Assembly: GCF_003589595.1 (NCBI RefSeq)
Contig: NW_020653712.1
Location: forward strand, 1,430,537-1,494,536
Source of the DNA: Hyposmocoma kahamanoa
Taxonomy: Eukaryota > Arthropoda > Insecta > Lepidoptera > Cosmopterigidae
Direction of reading: 5' to 3'
DNA length: 64,000 bases
Position numbers and translations under genes: made by a program. Positions 60,856 to 64,000 of this stretch are shown piece by piece. The stretch's first letter is position 1. Each line of letters starts with the position of its first letter. The notes under the pieces are model-generated. The model worked only from the letters and a program-made list of their open reading frames with translations, was not told the origin of the DNA and did no database searches.

Positions 60856-61469
60856 GTGAAGCACTCAAATATAATATTTGTCAGGTATATGAATTCAAAT
60901 GTTTCTAATTATTTCTCTTCACTCTCATTCTTATAAAGAGGCAAATGGTGGCATGCACTATACAGCCAAGTCATTTGTGATGAAGGTTGCCATTTAAAAA
61001 AAAACGCATGGTGGTTTGCGTTACAATATGAGGTGGCCTAAGTCGGAATTATTCATAACGTCTGAAAAGTCTCGAATGAAAAATATCAAGTGCAAAAGTA
61101 TCGGTATCGGAAAGAAAAGTACTCGATATCAAAAAGTGTCGATACTTTTTCCACGTCTCTAGGTAAATTCGCAAGTCGAAATAGCAACAACAGACACACT
61201 GACAGACAGACAAACAAACAGTGATCACTGTGAACGCAAGTTTGTATATATGCACTGTAATTGTAAAGACAATTCTGCTCAATTGAATACAAGCTGTGTT
61301 TCATATTTAAATAGTTGTGCATCCTGATAAACACCCTTACCAATGTACATGCAATGATGTAACAATTGCTGATGAACCTCAATAAGTAAATAAATAAATG
61401 GTGCCGAGGTCACCCAAAAGTCTTTGAAAAACCCTTGGTGACACGAGGACGACCTTGCACCCACGCCAA

Positions 61470-61740
61470 AATAAGTCAAAGAATCAATCATGCCATAGGT
61501 AAAATAAATGTACACTTGAAAACATCACATTTATGCTACTGATCGTTCACTACACTAACTTCCTTGAGAAGAACGAGCAAGAAACTCTAGATTGCTCTTT
61601 TCAAATACAAATACAAAAAACTTAAATGCTATGGAATAAATTCACTTTGAATCAATTTTGTGTGGAATCTAGAGCCATGTCATCTCCTTTCCATACATCT
61701 TTATTATCGTAAATTAAATGTTGTCTTGTTTAAGTGTACA
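61470..61740 (-). mobile_element. Non-LTR 3' tail, family Q, reverse strand
   Basis: gccataggtaaaataaatgt, gaagaacgagcaagaaactc, aaatgctatggaataaattc: the same order as 32455-32640. Confidence 0.7.
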
Positions 61741-61924
61741 TTTTTTTTTTTTTTTTATTGGCAATTTATTATTTAATTGTTTAATTTTATTTCATAAGAT
61801 TCTCCTAAAAAGTATTTATAATATTAATAGTATCCACATTTATAATTAGTAGTACTTTTTACCTGAAATACAGGAATTTCCTAGTTAAGGTACATGTGTT
61901 ATTTTTACATTAAATCGCATAAGT

Positions 61925-62005
61925 AGTCTTTAGTTTTCTCTGTACATTATGTTACTGAATAAACAATTTTATTTTATTTATTTTATTTATTTATTTATCT
62001 TTATA
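61925..62005 (+). mobile_element. Probable retrotransposon poly(A) end
   Basis: cattatgttactgaataaac followed by (ttta)n, the general form of non-LTR 3' ends seen elsewhere here. Confidence 0.4.
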
Positions 62006-62016
62006 TATCACGTAGT

Positions 62017-62232
62017 CATTGACTTATAAATAAATGGACGACGGGTCTAATACAAAAACCACGAAAAAAATGTCCCCAGTCAACCTATTCGAAATTTAAA
62101 TTGTAACGTCATCGCAGTATCGCGCTGTCAGTAGAACAAATGAAGACTAAAGCGGAGTTTGGCGCTCTGTATACGATTTTAGCGCCTTACAAGTGCGGAC
62201 ACTTTTTATATACATATAATTGTAAGTCAATG
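62017..62232 (-). mobile_element. MITE-A copy 8
   Basis: Perfect 8-bp duplication cacgtagt (62009-62016, 62233-62240). It has a small deletion near its right end (ctttttatatacatataatt). Confidence 0.94.
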
Positions 62233-62344
62233 CACGTAGTCGTCAATTTGTAATTTTCAATCAAAATGTTATTAATGTAGTTTTATAGGCGCTTGGATGT
62301 AGAACTTTTGGGTAAGTAAGTTGATGATGATGACATCTAATTAC

Positions 62345-62500
62345 GCACAGTCAACGGAATGTAGCGTTTTACGGCGACACTAAAAGAAACCCGTTTTTGT
62401 TGAACAGGAAAATGTTTTACAAAAATAAGAAACCTGACTTATTATTCTGAAAATAGGTATCTACAATATCTGACCGGTTCTTGTGATTCAATATGTTTAT
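62345..62500 (+). repeat. Repeat J
   Basis: cagtcaacggaatgtagcgt and atctgaccggttcttgtgat, parallel to 28128-28425. Confidence 0.6.
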
Positions 62501-62527
62501 TTATGCAACACGAACCATGTTATATTA

Positions 62528-62976
62528 TTATTTACATAAATCTAACAACTTAACCATAGCCAATGTGTGTGGCCATAGAAAAAAATCCTTATTTTCCTGT
62601 AGAGCTGGTTCATATTTTTTAGTTATGAAATGTAATGAATTTGTTAACCTATCTAATTCTGACTGAAGACGCCGTGTGTCACATTCATAACTTTGTCTTT
62701 CTTTCAATTCATGCAACAAGTTCTGACATTCTTTTACAAAGTTATCTTTTTATAAAATGCAGCAATTTTCTTTATTAATTTGTTGGTGCTGGAAATATAT
62801 TTATTAATTTTAACATATTTTTTACAATGTGAAGTCAAACAAGTTGAATTTAATGAGTGATCTTCACAAGTAAAATCAGTAGTGATTGCTTCTGATTCGG
62901 GAGATGTTACAGTAGAGGTCTCTACTGTAACATCTGATGGTGCACCGCTGACCAGCTCATCAAATAGGGACTGCAC
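62528..62976 (-). pseudogene. Unrecognised reverse-strand ORF pair, one frameshift
   Basis: 62734-62976 (80 codons: SLFDELVSGAPSDVTVETST, then CLTSHCKKYVKINKYI) and 62528-62719 (LLHELKERQSYECDTRRLQS, then LQENKDFFLWPHTLAMVKLL) read as one protein if a single frameshift near 62730 is allowed. The second part is heptad-like. It resembles the coding end of a domesticated or degraded transposase-type gene, but I cannot name it. It lies between MITE-A copy 8 and gene 3. Confidence 0.4.
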
Positions 62977-63059
62977 TTGTGTTGAATGTTGTTCGTCTTT
63001 TGCTTATTCCAATATTGTTATTTGATTGTATGCGTCGCATAGGTCACATTCAAAAAAAC

Positions 63060-63165
63060 GTGACACGCCTCCTGTCCATAACAGTTGCAGTGCCACTCAA
63101 GGCTTTAAGTCGTACAGGTTTAATGGGCACTGCCACCACTCAACAAATCACTACAACAGTCACAA
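63060..63165 (+). repeat. Repeat D fragment
   Basis: cctgtccataacagttgcag and tgccactcaaggctttaagt. Confidence 0.65.
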
Positions 63166-63189
63166 TAAGTATTTAACGTACGCAACCCT

Positions 63190-63330
63190 GAATGGTGTGT
63201 CCCGAGCGAGTGTATGGCAGTTCGGGCTAGCACACGCCGTAGGATTGCTCTGTCATTAGACTATCGTTGGGTAACTGTCACAAGTCACAGGGATCGTCCT
63301 AGATTATTTTTAGAATAGTAAAAATTACTA
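63190..63330 (+). promoter_or_regulatory. Conserved block upstream of the gene 3 start
   Basis: aatggtgtgtcccgagcgag, tgtatggcag and tcctagattatttttag match 30093-30290 in order. The spacing to the ATG differs because gene 2 carries extra DNA at 30320-30480. Confidence 0.5.
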
Positions 63331-63368
63331 TTGTCCTATAAATAATAGTATATTTTATACTTTCACAG

Positions 63369-63503
63369 ATGTACAAGTTTTTCCTTCTATCACTACTTGC
63401 CGTGGCACTAGGTCAAGGCACCAGCGGCGACGTAGAAAAAGTAAGAAGGCAAATATCCGGTACGGAACCACCGGCAACCGGTAGCGGAACTGACGCCGGT
63501 AAC
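63369..63503 (+). pseudogene. Gene 3: signal-peptide exon of a third SPH, interrupted
   Basis: The ATG directly follows the acceptor actttcacag, as in gene 2. The frame reads MYKFFLLSLLAVALGQGTSG, then DVEKVRRQIS and ATGSGTDAGN, parallel to the signal peptide and start of the Gly/Asn linker of gene 2. Homology stops at 63503 and a repeat-D-like start (ttttataataccaagtaatg) follows; the frame ends 23 codons later at 63572 with no donor like that of gene 2. Either the exon is broken by an insertion, making a pseudogene, or the remaining linker is encoded beyond the insert. The rest of the gene would lie outside the window. Confidence 0.7.
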
Positions 63504-63770
63504 TTTTTTTTTATAATACCAAGTAATGGTACGATCAAGACCTCGGCTGTCGTCTGTTGGCTCGTTTCATGAACCCTCACTCGTATTTTAATGCCCTTCA
63601 TTATGTAACAGTCACTAAAACTACTATTATTGTTTGCTTGTCGTTTAGTATAATTCGAAATTATAATTATAATGTTAAACGGTACTTACACAAAATCATA
63701 ACTGGAATCGTGACCTTTGAATTGTTGGCTACCATTTTTGCTAGTGTAATGGAAATAGAATAATTGTAAC
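63504..63770. repeat. Insertion in the gene 3 exon
   Basis: Begins with the repeat D start, then aaccctcactcgtattttaa and cattatgtaacagtcac, which match the reverse complement of 14830-14890. gtaactttttt occurs at both ends (63498, 63767), a possible target duplication, but exon homology does not resume after it. Confidence 0.55.
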
Positions 63771-63975
63771 TTTTTTATAAAATAAATTCGTCCCCTAGTT
63801 TACCACCCTTAGAGGTGAAATATTTTCTTCAAATTTAAATGGTACCAATACCGAGGTAACCTCTTTCCAACGAAAAAGAAACATCAAAATTGGTTCACAA
63901 ATGAATTATCGTTCATGCAAAAAAAATATAGCCGAGTAGAGAACTTCCTCCTTTTTACGAAGTCGGTTAAATGCG
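63770..63975 (-). repeat. Repeat F, reverse strand
   Basis: In reverse complement it opens tttaaccgacttcgtaaaaa and includes aatttgaagaaaatatttca, as at 14115-14240. Confidence 0.7.
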
Positions 63976-64000
63976 GTGATCTTTTTGTCCGGCTAGATCA

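Overview
This is an AT-rich, transposon-dense nuclear window from an insect, almost certainly a moth or butterfly. The basis is spliced genes with GT-AG introns, several tRNA-derived SINE families with long AT-rich bodies, hAT-like MITEs, RTE and Jockey/CR1-type retrotransposon ends, and an immune gene family typical of insect haemolymph. There are no bacterial-style operons. Three N-runs (15218-15227, 31047-31056, 55265-55664) show that this is a draft scaffold.

The host genes form a head-to-tail tandem array, all on the + strand, of clip-domain serine protease homologues (SPHs; the PPAF-II / SPH-1 type that assists prophenoloxidase activation). Gene 1 (1988-15735) lacks its 5' end, which lies before the window. 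Gene 2 (30504-57163) can be joined from signal peptide to stop through eight in-phase exons into 425 residues. Gene 3 starts at 63369; its signal-peptide exon is interrupted by repeat DNA at about 63504. Genes 1 and 2 share intron positions and phases in every alignable exon. Both keep His and Asp of the catalytic triad and lack the Ser (Gly in gene 1, Asp in gene 2). A block of about 190 bp ending in a splice donor lies upstream of both gene 2 (25667-25855) and gene 3 (60436-60622) and looks like a shared non-coding first exon. The 3' flanks of genes 1 and 2 are also homologous, so the duplicated unit included regulatory DNA.

Nearly everything else is mobile DNA. Intron 1 of gene 1 and the 17-25 kb intergenic region hold SINEs, MITEs, a degraded DIRS-like element and retrotransposon 3' ends. 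Gene 2 has swollen introns: a near full-length non-LTR retrotransposon (38683-43396) sits inside a MITE in one intron, with a Penelope-like fragment, nested MITEs and foldback elements in others. An eight-copy MITE family (MITE-A) has clean 8-bp target duplications at seven of its copies.

The points most worth following up are the paired loss of the Cys191/Cys220 disulfide and the Ser-to-Asp change in gene 2, a second signal/linker exon next to the 31 kb gap, the shared first-exon block, and the interrupted gene 3 exon.
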